Source: Linnemannia schmuckeri
Lineage: Eukaryota; Mortierellomycota; Mortierellomycetes; Mortierellales; Mortierellaceae
Reading direction: 5' to 3'
Length of the DNA stretch: 64,000 bases
Assembly: GCA_029449235.1 (NCBI GenBank)
Contig: JANATG010000001.1
Location: 806,001 to 870,000, forward strand
Part shown: piece by piece, positions 1 through 13,232 of the stretch
How the letters are laid out: every line of letters begins with the position of its first letter
Position numbering within the stretch: the first letter of the stretch is position 1
Program-made: the position numbers and the translations under genes
The notes under the pieces: generated by a model
The model's input: the letters and a program-made list of their open reading frames with translations, nothing else
Told to the model about the DNA's origin: nothing
Database searches by the model: none

Positions 1-1854
1 TTTTTTTTTCTAAGCCGACAAGAACCAACCAACAATAGAGAGCAGCATGAGCAAGTATTGTGTATGGGAGGGCGAGAGTCAGCTTTAACCTTGTTTATCT
101 CACCTTTTTCCATCTTTTTTTTCTTGCTCTGTCTGGTTTTTGGCGGAACAAACGAAAAAAAAAAAATCTCAATAGCTCTATACGGGAGATAGCAAGCGGT
201 GGATTCAGTTTTTTACGCCCGAGAACTATGGCTTGATTCTTCAGAACATCCTCCATCTGAACATTGTGACGAGAGCGGTGCTCGAGATCTGTATGGTGTT
301 TGAGGCGAGCACATTACCAGAGCTTGGTCTCAGGGGGATGGCTTTCTCTGTCCTCTGTGGGCCGTCGTCCGGCTCTTTGTCACAGTTCTCGTCTGACACG
401 AATACAAACGCTGATGCTACCGCAGGAACAGGGACGGAGACTGACAGCAACCCAACGTAATACGAAACGAAGGAAAGAAGGACGAACGAATTTAAAAAAT
501 ATTATCTTCCAAAAAATCCTTACTTTAAGATATTATCAATGGCAATTAAAGGCACAGAGAAAAGGACAGGTTAGTAAATTAAGCCGTTGTCTTAACGAAC
601 AAGTTCCTGCTGGGGGTGTAGTTGTGATTATGCATCGTCCATCCCGTCACCATCTTCCTTCCTATTTTTTTCATCTTTCCCTCCCATTTTGTCCTCCTTT
701 GCTGATCATACTCCATTCTGCTTTTTCCTTTGGGCTTCTTTTTTTTTTTTTTCGCAGCGTCGTACATTCTATGGCTTTGTTTTTTTGACTTATTTTTTAC
801 TGTTCTGTCTTCTTGATTTTGATGATGAGGGCGCAAAACACCACTCTCTCTCTCACTAATCCCGTTGTCGTTTTTTTTTTTTTTTTTTTTTTTTTTTTTC
901 TAGGAGGGGGGTTGATAACACTCAAAAGGAGCCTGCAAAAGATAAAAAGAAATAAGAGGTGTTGTGCTTTTGTGGAATTTAAACCGCGCACAGCATAAAC
1001 CTCCCCTTTTTTCTTTATTCATTCCGGTCTATTATATTCCGACTATGCACTGACATACAAACACATGCATGAACGGACATCAAAAGAGAGCCTCTTTTCT
1101 CTGCTATTGTTAAGTCTTTGTTGACGATGTTGTTTTTGTTTTCTGTTCTTGTTTGTTAGTGTTGATGTTTCTTTGTGGGTCGTTGTCCTTGTCGTTGTCC
1201 TTGTTGTACTGATGTTGGTGCTATGGTTAGTTTTTGTTGTTTTTGTTTTGCCTTTTGTTCATTACGCGAGAAGGCAGAAAAAAAACAAGATTAACGAGAG
1301 AATGGACAAACTAGTGTAGCGGTAAAGAAGGTTGAAAACATATCGGTTCTAGAACTGAATCGTCTCTGCTTTTTTTTTTTTTTTTTTTTTTTTTTTATTT
1401 TTTTTTATTTTTGTGGAATTGATGGGATGATGATGGGCCGTTTTCTTTTTCTTGGTTGTGGTTCACTTTTGTGTGTGTGTTTTGTGCCCGAATCAACACT
1501 AGCATCATGATCTTGGGTCCTTCTGAATTGGGTGACAATTGCAGAATGATGACTTTGGACGTTTTCTTGAGCGGGGGAGGGTTTTTTTTTTCTTTTTTTG
1601 CTGGCTCCTTTTTTTTTTTTTTTTTTTTTTTTTTATCTATTTTCTTTTGCCCTTTTTCTTCGCCCGCTCGCTTTTCTTTCATTTCTTACCATATGTCTCG
1701 ATTGTCGGTTCCAGCATCCATAATAGTCATAACAATAACACATACGCGTCGTCCTTCACTTCAACTGTTTCATCTTTTTGTTTTTCAATACGAATTATTA
1801 CTATCGAAAATATTACAACAGCTCGAAGAAGGAAAGAAAATATTCTATCATGGT
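1..1854. other. Non-coding flank with long T tracts
   Basis: No supportable gene. The stretch is T-rich and holds several long homopolymers: about 30 T near 870-899, T-rich runs near 1370-1410 and about 25 T near 1610-1634. Open frames here are driven by these tracts (poly-F or poly-K) and resemble no protein. It lies downstream of the endopolyphosphatase gene. Confidence 0.6.
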
Positions 1855-3946
1855 CTATGCCTCAGTAGTATTAGCACCACTCTGAACAACCATGCGATCA
1901 AGGTACGCCCTCTTCAGATCCTCCTCCCTCGCAATCCGACGCGCCAAAGCCAACCACTCTGAGACACCCAAGTTCTCGAGTCCATAATCTTCCCGTGTCC
2001 GGTACTCAATCTCGTATGTGGGCAGAGTAGTAGCATGATTGTTGGCGTCGGTCAGGTTGCACCAGTACTGGGTATATTCCTGGAGGAAACCGAATGTGGT
2101 GGGAGAGGCTGGGCTGGGTCGTCGATAGCGGTGTTTCCGGGGTTTGCGATGGTGGTGAGAAGAGGAAGAGGTAAAGTCGCTCCATTGACTGGCGCTCCTG
2201 CCGGTGTTTAGGTGCTCGGCAAAGTGCTCCTCAAGTTCCTGTTGTTCCTCCATGTCATCGTCGTCACCATCATTATCAGTATCGTCCTGTCTATCGCCTT
2301 TGTCGTCAGTGTTGCCGCTGCTGTTGTTGTTGTTGTTGCCGAGCTGGTAGGAGAAGACACGCAAAGTGGGGTTGAAGGTTGGAACGACAGAGGGCGAGAC
2401 CATCACGATGCCAAAGTCCTTGAGTTGTGCACGCTTGGGGACGGTATCGTACTGCCTCCAGAGATCCTCCAGATATGTGCTAAGCCCCAGCGCATGGAAA
2501 GAATCATACTCGTCAACTCGTTCCTCCTCCTCTCCTTCAAGCAGACCTCCTTCCGGAGAACCTTCCTCCTCGCCTCCCTTGTTATCACCATGAGAGAGCA
2601 AGAAAAAGTGGTCAATGTTAGCATGACCATAGAGGTGACCAACAATGACGTCCTGATATGCGAGTGAAATCTTGGTGTACCGCGAATAGCAGGTAGGAGA
2701 ATAAGACTTCTTGTCTGGTGGAACATGTCCCGTCAGGTAAGCGACCATCTTGCGCTCCCGAAGCATGTCCAATTCGGTCTCCAACCAATCCATCTGCTCC
2801 GTGCCCGGTTGCTCCTCCTCCTTGCATCCATCGACAGCCGCGTTGTTGGCATAAAAGTAAAGAGTGTTGAGACTGAAGACGGCGATCTTGTCAGGGACTG
2901 CTTCGATAGCGTAATAGCCACCACGAACAAAAGTCTTGGTCATGGACTCGGGGATAAACTCTTCCCAGATGGCGGCAAAGTATTGGAGGATGGGGTTGGG
3001 TCCGGGTTCAAGGATGTTGTGTGGATAGACGTCGTTGTTGCCGATGGAGGGGATGATGGGGATCCGTCGGCCGTCTGGACCGGGAGGAAAGATGTTGAGG
3101 ACCTTGTTGGCTACGATCTTGTTTAACGTGTTGATCTCCTCCTGAGTACGCGGGTGGGTGTTGTCAGAGTCATGCCTTTAAATTCGATCCAGGGGAGGCG
3201 GAAGATGTTACATCAAGGGAAGAAAAGAAAGGGAGTGAGAGAGAAAAAAGGGAGAAACAAATTAGATTTTGATCAGTAAATCACTGATCCCATCAAAAGA
3301 TACGCACTCTCTTTCAACCATCATCAACATCCTTGCATTCTTCCCGTCGACCGTTCTCTTTCTTTCTTTACCTGGCATTGTCCCCAGTCCATACAACAAA
3401 GTCAATCGAATCCATAAGGTTCTTGTCAATCCAGGCAAAGGTAGCATCGATAAACCCTAGAGGGCTATCACAGACCGTATTCGGAGCTCCATATCGACCA
3501 CCAATCGTGGTATTGACAGGGACAGACAGCGACGAGGAGGACGTGGCATCATGTTGCAAAAGAGCTGGTCGGAGAATGATGCTGCTCAATGCCCTGTCAT
3601 TGTTGTGTCCAAGAGGGTGCTGGTAAAGCCGACCATTATTGTATCGTTTCTGTTGCCCACTGATATCATTATCATCATGATCACCGTCTTCGTCAACGAT
3701 GGTGTGACAAGAGGTCCAAACTGCAGCTCCCTCAAGATAATGTTCGTCAGGGTGAAGGTCGGTCATTTGAAGAAAACGACCTTTCAACTCTGTCTGCTCT
3801 AGCCACGGAGCTGAGGTGACTGGGGCTGCATGAGTGATTTTTGTTGAGAGGAGGGTGGTGCATGCGATTGCTGAGCAGATGAGAAGAGTTGCCGAACTCC
3901 ATTGTCGTCTGCATGACGAAACCGCTGGGTCGTTGTGAATGAGCAT
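1855..3946 (-). CDS. PPN1: Vacuolar endopolyphosphatase (Ppn1-like)
   Basis: Predicted to cleave inorganic polyphosphate internally; a calcineurin-like metallophosphoesterase of the acidocalcisome/vacuole. Two exons, 3946-3372 and 3175-1855, give 631 residues; the splice restores the family motif WTGDNARHDSD across the junction. Metal-binding motifs visible in order: TDLHPD, WTGDNARHD, GNND, TGHVPP and GHLYGHANIDH. A hydrophobic segment near residues 18-38 looks like a signal anchor, as expected for a type II vacuolar protein. A low-complexity acidic and asparagine-rich insert separates the catalytic core from the conserved C-terminal part. Length is close to yeast Ppn1 (674 aa, from memory). 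The start is the first ATG of the frame, just before the signal anchor. It diverges from GID2 over about 970 bp. The family assignment is firm; the compartment follows from the family. Confidence 0.9.
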
Positions 3947-4913
3947 TTTTTTGGACTAGAATAAAAGTGTAAAACTAGTGAATGAAGGGAAAACAGGGTA
4001 GAGTGGAGAAGAAAGGGAAGTAAGGTGTGAAAAGAGAGAAAGTGGAAAAGATGGAGAAGAGAGAAAAGAGGTTTTTTGCAGGAGAGGATCGAATAATATA
4101 TATCAAGTCGGGGAAGTCGGGTCCGGATGGGAATGACCATGGTTAAGTACCAAAGCAGGACCATGTGGACAAAAATACCGCGAGAAAACATGAAATGAAA
4201 TTTGCTCGCTCTCACTCTGTTCCTGGACCCGAAATATCTTGACTATAGCTGTTTTGTCGATCTGCTCTTTATTCAAGTCCAACCCTGCTTTGCAAAAGGA
4301 AGCATCACAAACAGCACCATGTCCTTACCCCTTCCCCTTTCTATTCATTTCCTACGCGCACCTCGTCTCCTAGATGGGATGGGTGTAACTGCAAACCACC
4401 TAAATTCTTTTTGCTTGTTGTCGAGTTTTCAGAGCCGCTACCCATTGCATGTAAGGAGTTGCAACGAAGCCATGGGTGACGCGTGCGCTATACATGTACC
4501 TAATGGCAGGTCCTTGAGTATGCGAGACTGCGAGACTATCTATTCACGCGTTGATGAAAGGGTCGCCAGTTGTCATATGGCTCCCATTCGATTCGATTCG
4601 ATTGGTTGATGTGATCAGAGTCACAAACGCGTCACGGGGTCTAGTGTTGAGGAGGGTCGTGTCCCATTCTCTCGTTGCCCAAAGCTTGGTCAGTCTTTGC
4701 TTTGCTTTACTTGTCCCCACATCCACTACATTCAAACCCCCTTCTTTCCTTCCTTCTACACATCTCCCTTTTACATCTCACACTCACACCGACAAAAAGG
4801 GCGATTAAGGCCACCAAAGAAACACACACTCCTCCTCGCATCGACATTTCGTCTCTCAAAGGACACCGTCTACTCTCCCTGCACAGTCTCCTCGCATTCA
4901 CATTCAAGTCGAC
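3947..4913. promoter_or_regulatory. Divergent intergenic region PPN1 / GID2
   Basis: 967 bp between two divergent start codons. Both ends are pyrimidine-rich in the direction of transcription, which is the pattern before most genes in this window. Near 4600 there is a short run of GATTC repeats. No specific factor site is claimed. Confidence 0.5.
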
Positions 4914-7092
4914 ATGGAATCGTTTATCAAGGACTACGACAAGATCATAAAGAAGCAGCGGACCTTGGAGACAAACGACCCTCTGGACCGCCTGATAGCT
5001 GTCGTCAACGAGGCCAAAGAAAAGATCCGGGCAGGTGTGTTTTACGAGCTGCGTCTTCCTTTGTAGGGCGAGTTTTTTTTTGTGTCGTTGTTTTGAAACC
5101 AAAAGACACGCGGCTGCAGAGCCTCTTTTTGACTCGAGCTGATACTAACTGTCTATATTCCTCTTATGATCATAGACCCAAGCTCTGTCACATCCACTCT
5201 GGCCGTGCTCGGAAAGTCAATCAAAACGGTCTCTAATGGCATCTCAGAGGAACAGAAGGAAATCCAGAGCTCACTTTCAAAGTACTCCAAGGCAATCGAC
5301 AAGGTATGTTCTGAGACGCCAAAATCCAAAAAAAGTGGGAAGGGGGAGAATAAAGAAAAGGCAAAAGATACAGAGAGAGGAAGAGGAAGAATGGTTTGCA
5401 CTACCATGGCTATGTTTGTGCGTATTGTTTGCTGTGTCTTGTGTTAGGTGTATAGGTCTTTTTTTCTTCTTCGTTCTTTGCTTATTTCGCAATCCTAACC
5501 CCCTTTATTTCCCATCTTTGTGTTTTTGTGTACATCTCTTTGTTTTGGGGGCCTGAAATAGAAATTTACAGCAGACATGATGGCAGCCATCAACCCACAT
5601 GCTTTCGACAACAAGGAGAATATCCTCCGGAGCACGATAGCAATGCACTTTATCCGTCAGGGTAACTTCGAGATTGGAGACACATTCGCCAAGGTACCTT
5701 ATTCTCTCGACTTTTTTTTCGCTTGCTTGCTTGCTTTGTTTCTTTTGGACAATGATTCGCTTTCTACTATTTGTAGAGACTGATGGGACCCTTCGCTTCT
5801 ATGTTTGAATGATCACCTTCATTAGGAAACTGGTTTGACAGTACCAGACTCGATGCGGCACCAGTTTATGGAAATGTTTGATATTGTCGCAGCACTCAAG
5901 GAGGACAATCTGGAGCCAGCATTACAGTGAGTGTCGCTGCCTTTACATTCTCTATTAGACTTTTTTGGATCATCAAAGGTGGTTCATGCATTCGATGTCG
6001 AAGCTCTAATCGACGTCTTTTTTTGTGACTGGATCGAAATTTAGGTGGGCAACGCGGCACAGGAGCGGTCTGGAGAAACGGTCAAGTACACTCGAGTTCA
6101 AGCTTCATCGCCAGAGATACTTGCAGCTCTTGATGGGTCGCCAGGTGCAAGAGGCTATTGCCTATGCTCGCAAAAACTTTGCATACTTTGGAAACCGTCA
6201 TACACAAGGTGCCTTCACATCTCATTGGAGAGACTATGCGACGAGAAGTAAGGATATCAAGCGTTGTACTGACTCTTACAAATGTATTCGCTTCGTTGGC
6301 TATTAGAAATCTTCCGACTCATGTGCAGTATCATTTACATGGATCACATCAAGACGTCTCCCTATGCAGACCTAATAGCACCAAATACCAACGCCGACAT
6401 TCAACACATGTTCACTCGCGACTTTTGCAGTCTGATTGGCCTGTCCTGCGACAGTCCACTCTACGTCAGGTGAGTCCCTTATTGACTCGTACATATTCGC
6501 CGTCCTGTAGTATGCTCTTAATGTACTTACTTAGACGCGTATGCTTTGACAATATCTTCAGTGTCACTGTGGGAACCCAAGCCATGCCAACGATGATCAA
6601 GATGGCGAGTATTATGAAAGCTAAGAAGACTGAATGGAGTCAACAGCAAGAGTTGCCGGTATGTCAACCTTTCTTTTTTGAAACTTTTACCACCGTTTGT
6701 TTCTGTCAATTGCGCTTGTTCCTGTATTGACACTGGGCTCCTTGTTATATGGTAAAAATAGGTGGAGATCAACTTGACGGACGACACCAAGTTCCACTCA
6801 GTCTTTGCTTGTCCTGTCTCAAAGGAGCAGGCAACAGAGGAGAACCCGCCAATGATGATGGGATGCGGACATGTTATCTGCAAAGAGAGTTTGCAGAAGC
6901 TTTGCCGTGGATCCAGCAAGTACGTATTTTTCAATTCGAGCGAGTGTATTATTGTCTCTCATGCGCTGTGAGTTTCAAGCAATCTAACTTGATTTTTTTT
7001 TCTTGTACTTGTCGATTGATAGTCTTCGATTCAAGTGTCCGTACTGTCCTCAAGAATCGATGGCCTCACAGGCCAAGAACGTCTACTTCTAG
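4914..7092 (+). CDS. GID2: GID/CTLH E3 ubiquitin ligase subunit RMND5 (Gid2)
   Basis: Catalytic RING-side subunit of the GID/CTLH ubiquitin ligase, which in yeast degrades gluconeogenic enzymes when glucose returns. Nine exons: 4914-5034, 5176-5303, 5562-5693, 5826-5926, 6045-6208, 6307-6469, 6562-6658, 6762-6919 and 7023-7092; 377 residues, near human RMND5A (391, from memory). Exons 3-4 carry the LisH-like segment (NKENILRSTIAMHFIRQGNF), then CTLH and CRA helices, then a degenerate RING: ACPVSKEQ, CGHVICKESL, FKCPYCP. As in other RMND5 proteins several zinc ligands of a classic RING are missing. It partners MAEA/Gid9, which is not in this window. Alternative in-frame splice sites exist at exon 5 (donor 6248) and exon 7 (acceptor 6534); the shorter forms fit the family best. 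NOP13 starts only 192 bp downstream. Confidence 0.92.
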
Positions 7093-7284
7093 ACGTTGCG
7101 CACAGTCCATGCTGCCATAGATTTTCACATTTGAAATGAAGGGATCCAAGTTCCACCAGTCACTTTTTGGCTGCATCCAAGCCACAATTCTGTTTTGATT
7201 TTTTTCTTTTTTTTTTTTATTTTGTACTGGCTCTATGTGTAGTGCATTGCTCATCTCTCACAACTTCCCAGCTGTATACACATC

Positions 7285-8956
7285 ATGGACGCTGCCGACG
7301 AGCCCTATGACTTTCTCAACTGGCACAGCAATGCGCCTGTTGTCAAGGATGAGAAGAAAGAATTGGTAAATATAGCCGACACTCTGGGCCTTTTTGGTCT
7401 CTTCAATTTTTGACGTGTTTCTTTTGGACGTCTTGGTTTACTCTGCAAGTCTGACACTGTCTACCCTATGCCTTATGATTAACTCCTTGTAGAAGAAGCA
7501 GAAGAAGGCAGAGAAGGAAGCCAAGGCCAAGGCAGCAAAGGAGTCCAAGAAATCGTCCAAGTCATCAAAAAAGTCTAGTAAAAAGGGCAAGGACTCTGAC
7601 AGCGACAGCGACAGCAGCAGCGAGGACGAGGCACCAGCAGCATCATCAAAGAAAGCACTCAGGGCTAGCAAGAAGAACAAGACAAAGAAGGAAGTGATTG
7701 TTTTGGATTCGGATATAGAATCGTCATCATCAGATTCAGAGCAAGACGACCCCGACACACAACCGCCACCAAAGTCCAAGAAGAAGAAGAACAAGAAGAA
7801 GAACAAGAAGAAGAAGGCTGGCGTGGAGGACGACGACGAGGAGGCTGAGGCACCCGAGAACGAGGATGGCGACGCGGGTGACGAGGAAGGAGGCAAGAAG
7901 AAGAAGAAGAAGGACAAGGAAGGCAAGGAGAAGAAGGAGGGTCCTGGACGGAAGGGCGAGTACGGTATCTGGATCGGCAACCTCTCGTTCTTGACAACCG
8001 ACAAGGCCCTGCGCCATTTCTTCCGTAATGTCGGCGCCGATATCACACGTGTCAATATGCCTACAGGGTCGGGATACAACAAGAAGGGTAACAAGGGTTT
8101 CGCCTATGTCGATTTCTCGAGTGCTGAGGGTCAGGAGGCGGCGATCAAGTTGTCAGAGTCCGAGTTGGATGGACGAAAGGTGTTGATCAAGTCGAGCAAG
8201 TCGTACGAGGGTCGTCCCGCGGTCTCTAAGGCTGCTGCTCAGGAAAAGTCGTTGAAACAGAAACATCCTGTCTCGCCAACACTGTTTGTCGGAAACTTGT
8301 CCTTCCAATCGACGAGGGAGGGTCTTCAGAAGTTGTTTGAGGACTGTGGAGAGATTCGTAAGGTCCGTTTGGCGACCTTTGAGGATTCTGGAAAGTGCAA
8401 GGGGTAAGTTTTCTTGTCCGTTTTCGCGCAGGAAAAAGGAGCCGCGATGGGTCAGGAATGATTACTGTGGGTTTGCAGGTACCGTCCATATGCTGACAAT
8501 CATTGATTTATTCTGATTAGATTCGCATATATCGACTACATGGCACCTGAATCTGCCACAGCAGCATTGACGGACCCAAAGAAGCACTTTTTGGATGGAC
8601 GGAAGCTCAACATCGAGTACGCTTCGGCCGAGGCAACTTTGAAGGGCAATCCCCGTGAGTTCAGGAAGCGCAAGCGTGAAGAAGAAGATGCAGCAGCGAT
8701 CGCCCGTGGCGAGGTTCCCCCTTCACAACGGGAAGGTGGCATTAACTACGATCCCGAGGCAGCTGCCGCCGCGGCTGAGGATGAGGAGCGGAGGAAACAC
8801 AACGCGGAACAAAAGGCCAAGCGACAGAGACGTCAACCAGGAGAGACGCCCGTCAAGAAGCTTCAGGGCCATCAACGTCCTGGTTTTGCCCTTGCAAATG
8901 CTCAACGTGCCACGACTGGTATTGTCGAATTCAAGGGAAACAAGGTTACCTTCTAA
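7285..8956 (+). CDS. Nucleolar two-RRM RNA-binding protein (Nop13-like)
   Basis: Probable ribosome-biogenesis RNA-binding protein of the nucleolus. Three exons, 7285-7365, 7493-8403 and 8521-8956, encode 475 residues. The N-terminal 180 residues are highly charged, with blocks of Lys alternating with Asp/Glu/Ser, as in nucleolin-like proteins. RRM1 (about residues 183-265) has RNP2 IWIGNLSF and RNP1 KGFAYVDF; RRM2 (about 288-370) has RNP2 LFVGNLSF and RNP1 KGFAYIDY, with intron 2 falling inside RNP1. The C-terminus is Lys/Arg-rich with an Ala run and ends in an IVEFKGNKVTF tail. Domain order fits yeast Nop13 best; Nop12 or a nucleolin relative is the alternative. The RRM assignment is firm, the exact orthology is not. 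Confidence 0.85.
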
Positions 8957-9450
8957 AAAAAAGACGGAGGAGCTTTCCTATTTCGCATTTTTCTTTTCAT
9001 CTCTCAAACTTATTCACAACACACACTTTGCACAAATAAAAACACTCTCAGCATATATTCCCAGCAACATCTTCTATGGTTTCTTCTGACGAGAAATTAC
9101 GAACGCAATTTCTTCTCTGACAAGAAAGCAGAACGGGGTTTACTGTTTGGAGGAAAGATAATCTACGCTTACACACACACAATATATATATATAAGGCAT
9201 TACTAAGTAGCACTGCTCTTTGTCATCTTTCTGTAAACAGCGTTCAATTACGAACATCTTTCGATGTCAACAAAAAAAAGACAGCGAAGGAGAGCACTTT
9301 TTTTGAATTAATACTATTTGGGGGGAAGGGGGGGGGGGGTACTTATTGCTTTTCTATGGAAAGGATGTTTTCGTGAGGGTGTAAAAGGGAGCTTTAAGGA
9401 TAGGAAGGGAAAGTAGGCGTATAAAGAGAAAGCACAACATGTAGTTTTTT
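8957..9450. other. Convergent 3' intergenic region
   Basis: 494 bp between the converging 3' ends of the Nop13-like gene and transporter 1. It contains a short TA repeat near 9180-9195 and a G-rich run near 9320-9340. No gene is seen. Confidence 0.5.
9035..9040 (+). terminator. Poly(A) signal of the Nop13-like gene
   Basis: AATAAA, 79 bases after the stop codon, in A-rich sequence. Position and sequence fit a cleavage/polyadenylation signal. Confidence 0.5.
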
Positions 9451-11310
9451 TTACTCCATGATAGCGGGGCCGGCATCGGCGCGCAATTTGTTGTGGACAA
9501 TAAATAGACTGCACAAGAAGCCCAAGACACCAAACGGAATCCCGACGATCAAAGCATATCGAATGGCGGCCATATAAATCTCCAAGATCATTCGTTGGAC
9601 CTCGGGTTCAAAGTACACCATCAAGGACGAGTTGGAAGCAACGGCTCCGATTCCAGGGATGACATCGAGAAGGGGTGCAAACCCAGACTTGACCTTGTTG
9701 TTGAAGACTGTGCCCGCAATAGCGATCCCGATCACCTGGCCGACGGTACGGAAGAAAGTCAAGTTTGCGGTGGCGACGGCCATATCCTTGAGCGGGACAG
9801 CGGACTGGATGGCGAGGAGGATGGTTTGCATACAGAAGCCGATGCCCAAACCGACGATTAACATGTAAGCGATTTGGGGGCCACGGCCAGAATCAATTTC
9901 GAGGAGAGTGAGGAGACCATTTCCGGTGGTCATGAGGATGAAGCCGATCCAGATGAAGGGGCGATATTGGCCGAATTTGGAGATCATGAAGCCGGAGAGG
10001 ATTGAGGCGATGAGGAGACCGGCGACGATGGGAAGCATCTCGAGTCCCGCGGCAGTGGCGGACCGACGGCGGACGATTTGAAAGTAGAGGGGCATGTAGA
10101 ACATGACGATGAAGAAGACTGCACCAAGGAAGAAGGAGGAGGAGAGGCAGGCGATGTTGGTCCGGGTCTCGAAGAGGCGGAAGGGCATAATGGGTTCCAC
10201 GGCTTGCTTCCACTCGATCAAGAGGAAGACCAAGATCACGGCGATACCACCACAGAGAAGTCCTATGATGAGACCCGAGTTCCAAGCGTGGGCCGATCCA
10301 CCCCAGTTGAGAGCCAGGAGGAGGAGGACCAGACCGGCGACGAGAGAGAGGGCGCCCAAGAAATCAATCCGCTTAATTTTTTCGGGGAGGGAGCCTCCGA
10401 CATGAGAGAGGCGGAGGAGTTTGATAACGACCGCCAAGGTGATGGCACCGATGGGAAGGTTAATAAAAAAAGCCCAGCGCCACGAGGCATGATCGGTAAA
10501 GACACCTCCAAGAAGAGGGCCGATGATGGAAGAAAGACCAAACACCGCACCGATGATACCCTGGTATTTGCCGCGCTCACGGGGAGCAACCAGGTCAGTG
10601 ATGATGATCATGACCATGGACATGATTCCTCCCGCACCAACTCCACTGATACCGCGAGCCACGATCATCATGATCATGTTCTGGGCGGCACCACAGAGGG
10701 CTGACCCGCCGAGGAAGACGGTGATGGCGAAGAGGAAGACGGACTTGCGACCAAAGATGTCAGAGAATCGACCATACCTATCAAGAGGGAAGATGTACAA
10801 AAAACACATCGGAGCAAATTTTGCTTGGTCGAGTTAGCTGCGTGTTCGATTCGATCCGAAAAAAAAATGTACCCTCTGTGGTTTTCAATAGGAAACAAAC
10901 AACACACGAACAACAACCGAGAGAAGAATACAAATAACTTACAAAGGCTGGAAGGCAGTGGCCGTCAACAAATACGACGTCCCAATCCAAGCAACATCAT
11001 TCAGGGCCTTAAACTCGTTTGCAATCTTGGTCGTACACACCGAGACGATCGTCTGGTCCAGAGCTGCGAGAAAGACTCCAAGAACAAGACCAACAAAGAC
11101 GATGATGAGTTCCTTGAAGGGGAGGGCATTCACGGGTTCGTCTGAGGGCACGAGAGGGCCTGGGTCGAGTTGACCGTGGACAGAGGGTGTAGGGGTAATG
11201 ACGGTGGTGGTTTTCTCGGGCATGGTTGCGATGGCAGTGGTGTCGACGGTGGTGTTTCCGGAGCGAAGGGGGGAGGAAGCGGCGGTGGGGTTTTGGTCCT
11301 TGTCGTTCAT
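9451..11310 (-). CDS. DHA2-family MFS drug:H+ antiporter, copy 1
   Basis: Plasma- or vacuolar-membrane exporter of the 14-helix DHA2 major facilitator family, likely moving toxic or secondary compounds out by proton antiport. Two exons, 11310-10943 and 10777-9451, give 564 residues. After a hydrophilic N-terminus of about 65 residues, TM1 carries LGVFLAALDQTIVSV; motif A is YGRFSDIFGRK; motif C is SSIIGPLLGG, followed by WRWAFFINLPIG. The single intron sits in phase 2 just before motif A. It is the first of three tandem paralogues; all three retain HGQLDPGP- or PGQSLPP-like segments and the PFKELI junction before TM1. Substrate cannot be told from sequence. Confidence 0.88.
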
Positions 11311-13232
11311 GGTGAGAGGGGAGAGGGAGTTGGAGAGGGCGATTGAAAATGAAAGGTGGTTGAGAGATGTGATATGAAAAAATAGGTGTAAATAATAATG
11401 AAACAAAATTCAGAGGAAAAGAATAGGGAAGACAAAAGAAGAGGGAAGGGTGCTTGTGAATAAGAAAAAAGGAGATATAGACGGCTGAGGATAATAAGAC
11501 TATGGGTTGACAACGTCCTTATATAACCAACGACATCTCTGTAGGGGTTATCAATCTAAAAGTGCAAAATAACAAAGGTAATATGAGGTCCATGGTTATG
11601 CAGCGGGGCTTCTTCGATATGGTGAATCCTATCCCTCTCTTCCCCTGTCCCCATTTTGTTGGTTGGTCGACTCTAGGGCCTGTTTTGGTTTCGCTCCAAC
11701 TATTCATCCACCACCTTGTTCCGGAAGGAGGGGAGACGTGGGCGCTTCTTTGCTCAGAAAATAGGGGAGTCAATAAGGCATACAAAAAAGCGAGAACTCT
11801 GAGATTTCGCAATGTCGGAGAACCGCACTTTCTGTTCATTAATTGTCGACCATGTCGTTCAGTTTACCACCCAGCTAGCCCCTTGGTTAAGATACAGATA
11901 CCCACTTTTATTTGTGCAATAAACAGAACGGACCAAATGCTACGATGCAGCAAACGACTAACTCATACCCTATTGATTGTTCCAAAGGCGTAAGAGAGGA
12001 AACTTCCATCCTTCAACGAAAAAACACAGCAAAGTCAAAAAAATGCACCTTGGATCAAAGAAAATGGCATGTTGCCAAAGAAGAAATATTTTCTTGCGGA
12101 CGTTTGAACACGTTAAAACAATGTAAAGTTTGCGCCAATCATTAGCCGCAAAAAAATGAATTTGGCATATCCTTCTTGGCTAAATAGTTGGGCCGTAGGG
12201 AAAACGTCACGAAGGATAAATCGCCTTACAGCCGCGTTTCTTCGATTCTTCTTCCCTTCTTTATCGTCTGCCTGCCTGAATATGCGCGCTACCAAAGTGT
12301 TCTTTACTTCTTTTTTTGCTGTGTCGAAGTTTAATGCGCCCGGGATAATTTTGGCGCATAAAAGGGAGGGAAACTTTGGTACTTTCTCTGTGTGTGAATT
12401 TGGAATGTTTTGTTTCTGTTTTTGTTAGTTTCTTTTTTTTTTCGGTCAGCGACAACACGTTTATCAGCTCTCCGACATTGACGAAACTGCGAGGTTTTGA
12501 TCAGCGTGGCACGACGTAGAGACGCTTGCACATAATTTATCATATTTCTATTGTTTTCTATTTTTTTTTTTTTTTGCCTGGGGATTATTGACAGCGAAGT
12601 CATTGTTGTTTGCAGGTGCGTATGCTTAATATTAGTATTTACGGTATACACCGAGTTGGGCAAAAGGGAAAACATGCTTGATCGCCTTTTTTTTTTTTTT
12701 CTATTTTTTTTTTTGGCAAGCAGCCCATCGAAAGTACAACGAGATAGTGTAACTATATCCTTACAAAAGAAAAGGAGAGGGCTGTTAGTGTAGGTAGGGG
12801 AAGGACGGAAAGGATATGTAGAAAAAAAAAGGCGCAGTTCAATCCTGACAAGAGGAGTTTGAGTCACTTTCAGCACCCTAACAGGTTGATTCCGTTGGGT
12901 ATTAAGATAGATTGTATCTGATGCTTGAGGCAGTGGACCGTGCGAGTATTGGAGATGTTAACGCGGTCAGTTAGACTGGAGCAAAACTAACTGGCCAATG
13001 GAATTTCAGATCACGTCTACAATCATGCTTTCAGCATTTTTTTTCCAATTGAAGAATGAAAAATACTGTAGACATTCAAAAGGGGGGGTTTTTTTTGATA
13101 TTATATATTTATTACTTTTTAGATAATGGGTATTGTTGAAGGTAGATGCGGTCTAATAATGTACAATTGTGGTGGATGTGTGCAATGCAAAAAAATGGGA
13201 AAAGACTAGGAACACAAGCAAAGGAAGACAAT
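11311..13232. other. Spacer between transporter copies 1 and 2
   Basis: About 1.9 kb with no supportable gene. The part next to copy 1 is pyrimidine-rich on the minus strand and is probably its leader. The middle is A/T-rich with several T or A runs (near 12560 and 12690). The stretch next to copy 2 should hold its 3' UTR. No decayed transporter copy was recognised. Confidence 0.5.

Noticed and set aside
813..998. Short plus and minus frames through T/A runs
   Set aside because: They consist mostly of Phe or Lys from homopolymers and have no support.
10078..10704. 208-codon plus-strand frame
   Set aside because: It is antisense to transporter 1 and its acidic, Asp/Glu-rich translation is the complement of hydrophobic codons.
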